A stretch of 64,000 nucleotides of DNA from Albidovulum sp. bin36 (GTDB taxonomy: Bacteria > Pseudomonadota > Alphaproteobacteria > Rhodobacterales > Rhodobacteraceae), in assembly GCA_002238565.1 (NCBI GenBank), contig MPMP01000010.1, positions 1 to 64,000 of the forward strand. The letters are read 5' to 3'. Positions within the stretch are counted from its first letter, which is position 1. Every line of letters starts with the position of its first letter. The position numbers and the translations under genes were made by a program. A model generated the notes under the pieces. That model was not told the origin of the DNA. It saw only the letters and a list, made by a program, of their open reading frames with translations, and searched no databases. Positions 34,862 through 43,213 of this stretch are shown one piece after another.

Positions 34862-35968
34862 TCACAACCATGGAAAGTACTTCGCGGCCATATGGCCGGC
34901 GGCCTCGCGATCCCGATCGTTGCTGTTCCATAGATCGAGATAGGTGACGACTGGATTGGCGCAGAAGATGCCGGGAACCGACTCGACTGCATCTTCGAAT
35001 AGAGTTGTATCTTTTGGAATTCGAAGGATCACGTTGGCTCCCTTTCCAGCATAGGTCAGTTGAAGCCTCTCCTGTAGTATCCGAACTCCGTGTTCATCCG
35101 CATAGAAGCAGTGCATACCGCCTCGGACGTAAGGCGCAAACCACTGGGCAGCCGAGTTTAACGCGCAGACCGCGCGCGGAGGCCTCGGTCCCGGGCTTAG
35201 GCATCGGGACAGGAGATCGCGCAGCTGGTCCCCGTGGAGAGTGGTGTATCCGCTGAAATGATGGTCGCTTGGTTGACGATAGTTTTCGCGCCAAGACTTC
35301 AATAGCGTACCCGGCCGGGCGAGGACGAGACCGTTGTCGCGCACTTCGGCCCATTCCATGTCGAGAAGTGCTTTGCGGACATTGCTCGCGTGCCCGAGGC
35401 TGGCGTTTGCAGCCTCGGCCAACTCCGTGACGCGCCATGTGCGGGCCGGGTCGCGCAAGAGAACCCGCAGGATGGCGCCGGACTTTGGAGTGAACAGCGA
35501 CCGCCGAGCGCGGACTTCGGGCTTCGGTCTGTCCGGGCTGGATCGCTCGATATAGACGTTGCCGAAAGAAAGATGCGCGTTACCGTAGAGGTCGAGGTAG
35601 GCGACATTGTGATTGAGACAGATGGAGCGCGACTCCGGAGATAGGTAGGGGCTCACCAGCATCGGGATGAATTTCCGGGGGATGTCGCGGCGATCGGATC
35701 GATTCAATTGCGCGATGCAGCTCTCAAGCTTATAGGCCGCGAAACGCGTAAAGCGCGGCGCTCCGTTTGACTTGAACTCCATGAGGAGCGCATATCGGAC
35801 TTCATCGTGGATGAAATCGATCCATGCATCGAGCTCGTAGTCCGGCGCGAGATGCTGCTCGCTGCGAACTTCAATGATCTGTATTCCTGCGACGCGCTCA
35901 AGCAGTATTCCAACCGCATCCACGGCGGCGATATTCGCCGGTTTTTCCGCTATGCCTAGTTTCACCAT
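34862..35968 (-). CDS. AbiEi-like (type IV antitoxin family) protein, long form
   Basis: A 368-residue protein. The N-terminal half has a nuclease-like core (DFIHDEVRYALLMEFKSNGA, with Asp...Glu-x-Lys), then YLDLYGNAHLSF. The central winged helix reads TPKSGAILRVLLRDPARTWRV and ELAEAANASLGHASNVRKAL. The C-terminal part is ALNSAAQWFAPYVRG, YADEHGVRILQERLQLT and VVTYLDLW, which resembles long AbiEi-family antitoxins. No intact toxin gene follows it; only a decayed frame lies upstream at 36019-36472. The start at 35968 lies inside a perfect palindrome. A DNA-binding autorepressor role is likely; enzymatic activity of the nuclease-like part is uncertain. Confidence 0.6.
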   Translation of the reverse strand: MVKLGIAEKPANIAAVDAVGILLERVAGIQIIEVRSEQHLAPDYELDAWIDFIHDEVRYALLMEFKSNGAPRFTRFAAYKLESCIAQLNRSDRRDIPRKFIPMLVSPYLSPESRSICLNHNVAYLDLYGNAHLSFGNVYIERSSPDRPKPEVRARRSLFTPKSGAILRVLLRDPARTWRVTELAEAANASLGHASNVRKALLDMEWAEVRDNGLVLARPGTLLKSWRENYRQPSDHHFSGYTTLHGDQLRDLLSRCLSPGPRPPRAVCALNSAAQWFAPYVRGGMHCFYADEHGVRILQERLQLTYAGKGANVILRIPKDTTLFEDAVESVPGIFCANPVVTYLDLWNSNDRDREAAGHMAAKYFPWL

Positions 35969-35985
35969 TTGGTGAAACTAGGCAT
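35952..35985. promoter_or_regulatory. perfect 15-bp palindrome spanning the AbiEi-like start codon
   Basis: ATGCCTAGTTTCACC and GGTGAAACTAGGCAT are exact inverted repeats separated by ATTT. The minus-strand start codon is made from the loop and the first stem bases. A further half-site GGTGAAA is at 35989-35995. It could be an operator for the encoded winged-helix protein or an mRNA hairpin hiding the start codon. Confidence 0.65.
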
Positions 35986-36018
35986 TATGGTGAAATTTAT
36001 CAACGGCTTTTCTGTAAC

Positions 36019-36472
36019 GAACCAATTAAGGGACTACTTAAGAAGTCGGATATCATTGCGCTGGACGAGCTTCAAAGCGTGCTCAGGCGACTGTGGAATG
36101 GGAAGCGACCCCCAATTCAACTTCCGGGACATCATGCAAGCCGCAATGGAAGTCGCAAGCGAATCTCGGCCGCATTCGCGAAATCCGCGGTCAATGCGCT
36201 TGCCGGCAATCGTTTCTCGGAACGGCGCCAATTGCCTTGATTAAAGCTGACGAGCAACTCATGCCGCGGATTTTGCCGAGAAACATGGTTTCAAGAACTC
36301 GGCCCGATACCAATCAACAGTGGTTCGCCGTCTCGATGCGAACGATGCAATCGGCCTGGCCGACAACTGGCCTTTGTGGCAAAATCTAGAGCAATGCGAT
36401 ACGCCCTCGGACTTTTTGGAATCGCCGAATCGATTTGCAAGCTGGCGCATAGTCCAATTGAATTCACGGTAA
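36019..36472 (+). pseudogene. possible decayed gene, function unknown
   Basis: Protein-like stretches appear in successive frames: EPIKGLLKKSDIIALDELQSV, FNFRDIMQAAMEVAS, then ADFAEKHGFKNSARYQSTV and NWPLWQNLEQCDTPSDFL ending near 36472. Each is interrupted by frame changes and stops. It may be a frameshifted gene, perhaps the former partner of the AbiEi-like gene. No family recognised. Confidence 0.3.
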
Positions 36473-37525
36473 ATTCAGTTCGGGAGCCGCGGCTTCATAA
36501 ACCTTTCGCATTACAGAGGGCAGATCAGCAGGATTGAATTCTCCCGCGGGTACGAACGCTCCCTGCTGCGGAATCGAATTCTCAGGCATCTTTCCAGTGA
36601 CGACCCTAAGTTGCAATTCGAAATGGGTAAAAGCATGTTGAACTGTTCTTCCAGAGTCTTTCCAAGCGCCGGCGCATGGCGGGCGCGCCTGCTCCCCATC
36701 ATTCCATTCGCAGCCCGGCCAGCCAAGCATGCCGCCAAGCAGGCCGGTTTCAGGCCTCCTTTCCAGCAGCAGCGCCCCATCCTGCCTTATGCCGACATAG
36801 ACCACGCCGCGCCGAACAGGCCTCCGGGCCTTAGTCGTCTTTTCGGGAATTCGGTTCTGCAGGCCGGACGAAAACGCTTTGCAGTTCAGCCGCCATGGAC
36901 AACTTTCGCACTTGGGCGACCGCGGCTTGCAGATGGTTGCGCCCAGGTCCATAACGGCCTGGGCGTAGTCGCCGGGGCGTTGCCGCGGGGTCAAGCGTTC
37001 GGCGCAGCGCCTGAGTTCCCGTTTCGCTTTCGCAATCGGCCCGGTTACGGCATGCATGCGCGACATCACGCGCTCGACGTTGCCGTCAACGACGGTTTCA
37101 GGCCGGTCGAATGCTATCGCGGCAATCGCGGAGGCCGTATACGGCCCAATTCCAGGAAGAGTCATCAAGCTTTCTTTGTCGCCCGGAAATTCGCCGTCGA
37201 ATTCGCTGGCGATCATTCTGGCGCATTTCAGAAGGCTTCTTGCCCTCGCATAGTAGCCTAGACCCGCCCATGCCGCCATGACCTCGGCATCGGCGGCGGC
37301 GGCCAGATCGGATATTCGCGGCCACCGGGACAAGAATTTTGCGAAGTATTTTTCTACAGCCGCCGTTGTTGTCTGCTGAAGCATTATTTCAGACAGCCAG
37401 ACTGCATAAGGGTCCGAAATCGCGCCGCCGCGCTTTTCGGCAGGCCCTATCCTCCAGGGAAATTCTCGTGCGCTGACATCGTACCAAGCCAGCAGCTTGG
37501 CGCTTAGCTCGTAATTTTCCGGCAT
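36464..37525 (-). CDS. mutY: A/G-specific adenine glycosylase
   Basis: Removes adenine mispaired with 8-oxoguanine. Catalytic Glu46 in EIMLQQTT, helix-hairpin-helix LPGIGPYTASAI (123-134), catalytic Asp147 in VVDGNV and the 4Fe-4S ligands Cys199, Cys206, Cys209, Cys215 in the C-x6-C-x2-C-x5-C pattern. A NUDIX-like C-terminal domain follows for 8-oxoG recognition. 353 residues, usual length. Divergent from the DUF721 gene, an order found in many alphaproteobacteria. Confidence 0.96.
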   Translation of the reverse strand: MPENYELSAKLLAWYDVSAREFPWRIGPAEKRGGAISDPYAVWLSEIMLQQTTTAAVEKYFAKFLSRWPRISDLAAAADAEVMAAWAGLGYYARARSLLKCARMIASEFDGEFPGDKESLMTLPGIGPYTASAIAAIAFDRPETVVDGNVERVMSRMHAVTGPIAKAKRELRRCAERLTPRQRPGDYAQAVMDLGATICKPRSPKCESCPWRLNCKAFSSGLQNRIPEKTTKARRPVRRGVVYVGIRQDGALLLERRPETGLLGGMLGWPGCEWNDGEQARPPCAGAWKDSGRTVQHAFTHFELQLRVVTGKMPENSIPQQGAFVPAGEFNPADLPSVMRKVYEAAAPELNLP

Positions 37526-37686
37526 TTCGACATCTGCTCGAATCGCTCGCCTATGCCCGGCAGCCGCCGTCGACCAAGATTGCGAATTTCCGAGTTCGGC
37601 GAATATCTCAATTCCTTCAAATAAAATTGCATTGGAATTACGCGCTTCCGATTTGCATCCCCGATATGCTAGAGACGGAGGGAAAC

Positions 37687-38250
37687 GTGAAAGAATCAGC
37701 GGATTCCAAATTGTCGCAGCAACTAATATCGTCGGAGGAAAAAAGGCAATCGCGTGGATTCGAGCCGGTATCGAGTTTCACGCAGGACTGCCTACGCACG
37801 ATTGCGCAGAAGCGCGGATTCGCCGTCACCAGGCTGCTGACGGACTGGCCGGCAATCGTAGGGCCGGATATTGCCTCGAAGACCGAACCGGAGAAAATCA
37901 ACTGCGCCCGCGGTGAAATGGGGGCGACTTTGACGCTTCTAACCTCAGGAGCGCACGGGCCGATTCTCCAGATGCAAGTTCCGAAAATAATCGACCGCGT
38001 AAACGACTGCTTCGGCTTCAACGCTGTCGCGAAAATCAAATTTGTCCAGACAACTCGACGTCAGCGGCGCAGTCGAAACGCCGAATCCGTTCAGCAAGCG
38101 CCGGCGGTTTCTTTCGAAGACGAAAACAACGCGAATTTAGCCGCGGTCGGAATTGAAAACGATGAACTGCGCGGCGCTCTGGAATCGCTCGGCAGAAGAA
38201 TTTTCGCGAGGCATAGACAAAGAAGGGCACGGGAATCCACGCCATGTTGA
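37687..38250 (+). CDS. DUF721 (DciA-like) protein
   Basis: 187 residues from a GTG at 37687 preceded by GGAGGGAAAC; an ATG at 37666 is also in frame. The DUF721 core is present: FTQDCLRTIAQKRGF, LLTDWPAIVGPDIAS, EKINCARGEMGATLTLL and IIDRVNDCFGFNAV. The family includes DciA, which loads the replicative helicase in bacteria lacking DnaC/DnaI. It lies between mutY and a DsbA-like gene, overlapping the latter by 7 bp, as in many alphaproteobacteria. Confidence 0.82.
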   Translation: MKESADSKLSQQLISSEEKRQSRGFEPVSSFTQDCLRTIAQKRGFAVTRLLTDWPAIVGPDIASKTEPEKINCARGEMGATLTLLTSGAHGPILQMQVPKIIDRVNDCFGFNAVAKIKFVQTTRRQRRSRNAESVQQAPAVSFEDENNANLAAVGIENDELRGALESLGRRIFARHRQRRARESTPC

Positions 38251-38864
38251 AATATTTTTTTACAGTCGCCGCTACTGCACTTTTCTCTTTCTTCAACTTT
38301 GAAGCCTCATGGGAAGCCAATGCCCAGGATGCCGGCCCGGCCTACGAACAAATGTGGCTCGGCAGCGATCAGGCAAAGGTTGCCATTGTCGAATACGCCT
38401 CTTTCACCTGCCCGCACTGCGGCACGTTTCACGAACGCGTGTTCGGAAAGCTCAAGGAAAACTACATCGACACGGGTAAAGTAAAGTTTGAATTGCGCGA
38501 GGTCTATTTTGACAGGCCGGGGCTTTGGGCCGGGATATTGGCCCGCTGCGGCGGCTCGGAAAAATACTTCGGCATCGTCGACCTGCTTTTTAAACGCCAG
38601 CAGCAATGGTCGAGAAAAGAGTCGGCTCTGGATATTGTCGCCGAGCTGATGAGAATCGGCATCGTCGCCGGAATCGAGCGAACGGAGATTGAAGCTTGCT
38701 TTCAGGATCAGGACAACGCTGAAGTGCTGTACAGCGCATACCAGGAATTCGCGAAAAGCGACGGCATCACGTCGACTCCGTCGTTTGTTATCAACGGCGA
38801 ACTCTACGGCAACATTCCGTACGAAGAGTTTTCCCGAATAATCGACGAGCTGCTTCTCGACTGA
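38244..38864 (+). CDS. DsbA-like periplasmic thiol:disulfide oxidoreductase
   Basis: 206 residues with a signal peptide (MLKYFFTVAATALFSFF ... cleaved near ANAQ). Thioredoxin fold with the active site CPHC in YASFTCPHCGTFHERVF and the cis-proline loop TSTPSFVINGELYG. It oxidises or isomerises disulfides in the periplasm. Family DSBA_2-type proteins occur next to DUF721 and mutY in alphaproteobacteria, usually followed by smc, which is absent here. Confidence 0.92.
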   Translation: MLKYFFTVAATALFSFFNFEASWEANAQDAGPAYEQMWLGSDQAKVAIVEYASFTCPHCGTFHERVFGKLKENYIDTGKVKFELREVYFDRPGLWAGILARCGGSEKYFGIVDLLFKRQQQWSRKESALDIVAELMRIGIVAGIERTEIEACFQDQDNAEVLYSAYQEFAKSDGITSTPSFVINGELYGNIPYEEFSRIIDELLLD

Positions 38865-39109
38865 CGCCGGCTAATTCGCCGCGACGCCGAGAATACGGGC
38901 GGCCGGAAGTCCGCTGCGGCTCGTAGCGGGCCGGCAATGCGCACTTGCAGGAGGCGGGCCGACTTCAGCCTTCGAATTCACTAGGCGCCATGCAATTCCG
39001 GTCCCAATGGACCGGCGGGCGGCAATGCGGTCGCTCCCGCCGGCAAACTTACGGCAAGCATGAATTTATCGAGCTGAATTAAGCTTTTGAAAAGTCGCGG
39101 GAGATTCAT

Positions 39110-39769
39110 TTGTCCGAAATCATCGATGTCTCAAAAAGAATTTCCGAATCCGGAGTCGTTCCCGTCATTCAGATCGACGACAGTTCAAAGGCGGTCGCTT
39201 TGGCGGACGCACTGCTGGAAGCCGAGCTTCCCCTGGTTGAAATCACGCTGCGCACGGAAAGCGCTTTGGAATCTCTTCGTCAAATCTCCTTGCGGCGTCC
39301 CGAAATGCTGGCAGGCGCCGGGACGGTGCTCTCGGAAACCGAGGCGATCCGGGCGATTGATTCCGGCTCGAAGTTCCTAGTTTCGCCCGGTCTGGATTTG
39401 GAACTTCTGAAACTGTCTAAAGCGAAGAGCATGGTCTTCATTCCCGGCTTCATGACGCCGAGCGAACTTGCGGCGGCGCTAAAGCATGGCTGCCGGATGG
39501 CAAAATTCTACCCGGCCTCGGCCGCTGGAGGCCCTAGCGCGCTCTCTAGCATAATCGCTCCGTTCTTACACAGGAATCCAGATATCATGCCGACCGGCGG
39601 AATAAACCTCCGCAATATGAAAAGCTGGCTTGAAACGCCGCGCGTTCTTGCCGTAGGCGGCACTTGGCTCGCAACCCGCGCCGATATCGCCGGTGGAAAC
39701 TGGGCCGAAATCACTCGCAAAGCTCGAGACGCGGTCGCGCTGGCGCGCGAAACGCTTGATCGAAGCTAG
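39110..39769 (+). CDS. eda: KDPG/KHG aldolase
   Basis: 219-residue class I aldolase that splits 2-keto-3-deoxy-6-phosphogluconate (or 4-hydroxy-2-oxoglutarate) to pyruvate and an aldehyde, the last step of Entner-Doudoroff sugar use. Catalytic Glu in VEITLRT and the Schiff-base Lys in MAKFYPASAAGG, with the phosphate-binding MPTGGINL and VGGTWL. The start is a TTG with GGGAG upstream. It stands alone; the 245 bp before it holds nothing else recognised. Confidence 0.93.
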   Translation: MSEIIDVSKRISESGVVPVIQIDDSSKAVALADALLEAELPLVEITLRTESALESLRQISLRRPEMLAGAGTVLSETEAIRAIDSGSKFLVSPGLDLELLKLSKAKSMVFIPGFMTPSELAAALKHGCRMAKFYPASAAGGPSALSSIIAPFLHRNPDIMPTGGINLRNMKSWLETPRVLAVGGTWLATRADIAGGNWAEITRKARDAVALARETLDRS

Positions 39770-40277
39770 GCTAGCTTGCCGGAGGATTTAGACCCCGTGC
39801 GATTCGCGAACCGTGCGCCGGATATCCTTTAGCAGGCGTATCTGCTTTACGCAGACGCCGTCGTCAAGAAAATCGCTCGAGTAAAGCCGCCGCGATTCCG
39901 ACGGAGCGATTCGCGCCCGCGGGGACGTCCCCTGCGCACGAGGCCGGTTCCTTGCGCGCGGGCGCGGCGCGAATCTTCGGCTCCGGTCGAAATTCCGGAC
40001 ATCCTGGCCCGGGTCGATAGACCTGGCCGGAGCGGCCGGTTTCAACATGGGGAAGCGTCGAAACCTGGCAATTCCGCCATGCCGACACGACCGGTTCAAG
40101 AAAAGAAATGATCGCGGCAAGCGGCATGGAACTCTCGGGCGGCAGCAAATCCGCTGAATCAGGCGTATTGAATTTCCTTCAAGCATTGCAGTAATAACCG
40201 CATGTTCGCCGCGCGCAAATTTCCGCCAATCGTCTCATCGGTCGCGGCGAAGCAAATTTTGGAAGGAAGATTGTAAA
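39770..40277. other. no recognisable gene
   Basis: About 500 bp between eda and the TRAP operon. A minus-strand frame (39788-40186) is Arg/Pro-rich and not protein-like. The promoter for dctP should lie near the 3' end of the gap; GGAAGG precedes the dctP start. Confidence 0.45.
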
Positions 40278-41285
40278 ATGAATGTGATTCAAAAGTTGAC
40301 AGTAGCATGTTCAGCCGCGGTAGCCTTGGCGGCGCCCACTTTGACCAATGCCGAGGAAATCGTTGCAAAAATGGCGTTTCACTGGGCGCCCAAGCACCAT
40401 AGCGCAATACACGCGCAGATGTTTGCGGACGAGGTGAACAAGCGCGCCGCGGGCCGATTGAAGATCGAGGTTTTTCCGTCCGGGCAATTGTTCGGCATTC
40501 GAGAAATTCTCGGAGCAGTGACTTCAGGCGCCGTTCAAATCGGAGGCATCGTGCCGATCGTCTCGTTTCCCCCGATCAACAAGAACTACAACGTTGCCGC
40601 GCATCCGGGTCTGTTTGCGAGCTACCAGCAGCAGCGCGATTTCTTCATGCAGGATCCTACGGGGCAGGAGATCTGGAACGACATGACAACGCGGTCGGAC
40701 ACAACGCTGCTCATGTACAACCCGGTTGGTCCGGTCATGACGTTTTCCAAGGAAGGGCCGCTCGATAGCGTAGGTTCAATGCAGGGTCTGAAGGCGCGAG
40801 CCCTCCTTCAGCTCGAGCGCCCGCGCTGGGACGCGCTCGAAGCGAATGCAGTCTCGCTACCGACCCGCGAAGTGTACACTTCGCTTCAGTCGGGACTGAT
40901 CAACACGCTGAATACGCCTCCGGGCAGCGTCGAGGCCTATAGCTGGTGGGAGTATCTTAACCATGCTCAACTGCCCTACCAGTATTTCTCGGATGCCTAC
41001 ATGATGGCGAACACGACTTGGTGGAACACCGTTCCGGCCGATCTGCAGCAGATCATGCTCGATGTCGGCAAGGAGATCGGCGCAATCTCCACGGCCAAGA
41101 TTCTCGAGGTCGGGGAATCAACGCTGGCAAAATTCCAGGAGCGCGGCGGCACCGTCACCGTGCTCGACGGCGAAGCGAAAGCGGAGTTCGACATGCTAAT
41201 GGACGAGAAAGTCGTGCCGGCCATGGCAGATCTATTCGATGCCGAGATCCTCGTAGCGGCGCAATCATTCGTAGCGCAGAATTGA
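40278..41285 (+). CDS. dctP: TRAP transporter substrate-binding protein
   Basis: 335 residues with a signal peptide (VACSAAVALAAPTLTNA). The mature start EEIVAKMAFHWAPKHHSAIH, FPSGQLFGIREILGAV, the carboxylate-binding region RALLQLERPRWDALEANAVS and PTREVYTSLQSGLINTLNTP match DctP proteins. It captures an organic acid in the periplasm for the DctQM membrane proteins encoded next. Substrate unknown. Confidence 0.92.
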   Translation: MNVIQKLTVACSAAVALAAPTLTNAEEIVAKMAFHWAPKHHSAIHAQMFADEVNKRAAGRLKIEVFPSGQLFGIREILGAVTSGAVQIGGIVPIVSFPPINKNYNVAAHPGLFASYQQQRDFFMQDPTGQEIWNDMTTRSDTTLLMYNPVGPVMTFSKEGPLDSVGSMQGLKARALLQLERPRWDALEANAVSLPTREVYTSLQSGLINTLNTPPGSVEAYSWWEYLNHAQLPYQYFSDAYMMANTTWWNTVPADLQQIMLDVGKEIGAISTAKILEVGESTLAKFQERGGTVTVLDGEAKAEFDMLMDEKVVPAMADLFDAEILVAAQSFVAQN

Positions 41286-41293
41286 GGCTACCT

Positions 41294-41317
41294 TCAGGCC
41301 GCCTCGCGGCGGCCTGA
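41294..41317 (+). terminator. strong stem-loop between dctP and dctQ
   Basis: TCAGGCCGCC and GGCGGCCTGA form a perfect 10-bp GC-rich stem with loop TCGC, 8 bp after dctP. No T-run. A partial terminator or mRNA-protecting hairpin would leave the binding protein in excess over the membrane subunits. Confidence 0.65.
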
Positions 41318-41323
41318 CCCACA

Positions 41324-41848
41324 ATGACGTTTCTTGCGGCATTCCATTCCGCCTTGCGCGCGCTGAACAAGGTTGTCGGCGGCGCGTGCGGCGCCATAGC
41401 GATCGTCATCGTCGCGGTCATGGCGCTGGCGCTTTCCGCTTCGGCAGCCACGAGATTCACTACGGGCATCGGATACGATTGGTTGATCGAGCTGCCGCCG
41501 ATGCTTACGCCGTGGCTGGTATTCCCGCTGATGGGGCCGCTATACAAATCGGGATCGCATATCACGGTGGATGTCATCGGCACCTACTTGTCATCGGGCG
41601 CCAAGCGCGCGCTTCGCATGCTGCTTGCCGTGATCGTGGTCGGCGCCTCGGCGGTCTTCGCCACGGCGGCGTCCGAAGCGGTCGCTCTGTTCATGCGACT
41701 TGGGCAGGTCGTTGAACTCGAGATCAAATTCCCGATCTGGTGGCTCTACTTCGCTTTTCCGACGGGCTTCACAATACTTGCGCTTTTCGCGGTGGAACAA
41801 TTCCTCGCCGACGCGATCGGAGCGGAGCCGGAAAGGGCCTCGCCGTGA
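41324..41848 (+). CDS. dctQ: TRAP transporter small membrane subunit
   Basis: 174 residues with four hydrophobic segments (AIAIVIVAVMALALSAS, DWLIELPPMLTPWLVFPLMG, LAVIVVGASAVFATAA, WWLYFAFPTGFTILALFAV). The DWLIELPPML and YKSGSHITVDV motifs are typical DctQ positions after TM2. It joins DctM to form the transporter. Its end overlaps dctM by 4 bp (GTGA). Confidence 0.88.
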   Translation: MTFLAAFHSALRALNKVVGGACGAIAIVIVAVMALALSASAATRFTTGIGYDWLIELPPMLTPWLVFPLMGPLYKSGSHITVDVIGTYLSSGAKRALRMLLAVIVVGASAVFATAASEAVALFMRLGQVVELEIKFPIWWLYFAFPTGFTILALFAVEQFLADAIGAEPERASP

Positions 41849-43113
41849 ACGCGGTCGCCGCAATCTGCTCGGCAGTGCTGCTGGCCCTATCGCTTCCGAT
41901 CTTTCTAGTTTTCGGTATCGGCGGCGCGTTTTCGGCAATCGTCGTGCTGGATTTGCCGTGGTCGACGCTCATCCAGGTCGCCTTCGGGTCGGTAACCAAG
42001 CACGTACTCGTGTCGGTTCCGCTATTTATTCTCGCGGGCATGCTGATGCTTCACGGCGGCCTCGCCGCGCGACTGGTTAGCTTCGCGACGGCGCTGGTGG
42101 GTCACTGGCCGGGCGGCCTGGGGGTCAGCATGGTGCTAGCCATGGGGTTCTTCGCCGCGTTCTGCGGGTCGATCCTCGCCGCGATCACCGCCGTGGGCAC
42201 GATAATGATGCCGAAGATGGTCGAGCACGGATATCCCAAGCCGTTCGTAATCGTGCTCGCCGCGTCGGCGGCTTTGCTTGAATCGCTCATTCCGCCGTCC
42301 AACGCGGCGATACTTTTCAGCGCCTTGACCGAAGTGCCGGTTTCCAGAACGTTCGCGGCCGGAATCGTGCCCGGGCTGATTCTGCTGGTTTTCATGGTCG
42401 GGGTCGTGCTCTGGAAGTGCCACGGAATACCGCGTACCGCGCGCGCGTCCTGGGCGGAAAGACGGCGCACCTTCGTCGCCGCCATTCCCGGCCTCATGAC
42501 TCCGGTAATAATTCTCGGCGGAATCTACGGCGGCATCATGACCCCGTCGGAAACCGCCGCAGTCGCGAGCGTCTGGGCTCTTGTCGTCGGCTTCGCCGTG
42601 CACAGGGAACTCGCGGTAGGCAAAGTGATCGCCGCGTTGCGCCACACTGCGCAAATAACGGCCGTAATCTTCGCCATAATCGCCATGGCTACCTTTCTTT
42701 CGGTAGTTCTTACCTTCAGCCAGATACCGCAAGCGATTATCAATTACTTTTCCGTGCTGAACGAAACGCCGATGCTGTTCTGGCTGGCCCTTGCGATCAT
42801 CTGCCTAATACTGGGAACGTTCATGGAGATCATTCCAGTCTTCTATCTGACTGTGCCGATTTTCGCCGCGATCGTCATCTCGCTCGGACTGGATATGCTT
42901 CACCTCTACGTAGTCTTCGTTGCCTTCGCCGGGATCGGCATGATCACGCCGCCGGTCTGCGTAAGCATCTATACGTCGGCCAGCGTGCTTGACGAAAGCG
43001 CGGACAAGGCGTTTCGCGAAGTGCCTCTTTTCGTAATTGTCGGCGTGGCGTACGGAACGCTCATGGTGTTTCTGCCTGCCGCGGCAACGTGGCTGCCGGG
43101 GTTGCTTCGCTGA
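41845..43113 (+). CDS. dctM: TRAP transporter large membrane subunit
   Basis: 422 residues, about 12 membrane helices, the ion-driven transport channel of the system. Diagnostic stretches: LFILAGMLMLHGGLAARL, FCGSILAAITAVGTIMMPKM, IPPSNAAILFSAL and GIYGGIMTPSETAAVASVWA. The GTG at 41845 was chosen because it overlaps the dctQ stop; the frame is open 35 codons further upstream inside dctQ. Convergent with lpxK, leaving 100 bp. Confidence 0.93.
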   Translation: MNAVAAICSAVLLALSLPIFLVFGIGGAFSAIVVLDLPWSTLIQVAFGSVTKHVLVSVPLFILAGMLMLHGGLAARLVSFATALVGHWPGGLGVSMVLAMGFFAAFCGSILAAITAVGTIMMPKMVEHGYPKPFVIVLAASAALLESLIPPSNAAILFSALTEVPVSRTFAAGIVPGLILLVFMVGVVLWKCHGIPRTARASWAERRRTFVAAIPGLMTPVIILGGIYGGIMTPSETAAVASVWALVVGFAVHRELAVGKVIAALRHTAQITAVIFAIIAMATFLSVVLTFSQIPQAIINYFSVLNETPMLFWLALAIICLILGTFMEIIPVFYLTVPIFAAIVISLGLDMLHLYVVFVAFAGIGMITPPVCVSIYTSASVLDESADKAFREVPLFVIVGVAYGTLMVFLPAAATWLPGLLR

Positions 43114-43213
43114 ATTCCCTCGGCGCGACCGAGCGGGCGCGCGGACATCCGATTCCGCTTTTTCACCGAAGGGATCTCAGGAGAGCGGAATACGGCGGAC
43201 GGATGCGCCGGAA

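Noticed and set aside
39788-40186. 132-codon minus-strand frame after eda
   Set aside because: Arg/Pro-rich composition and no start context; likely random.
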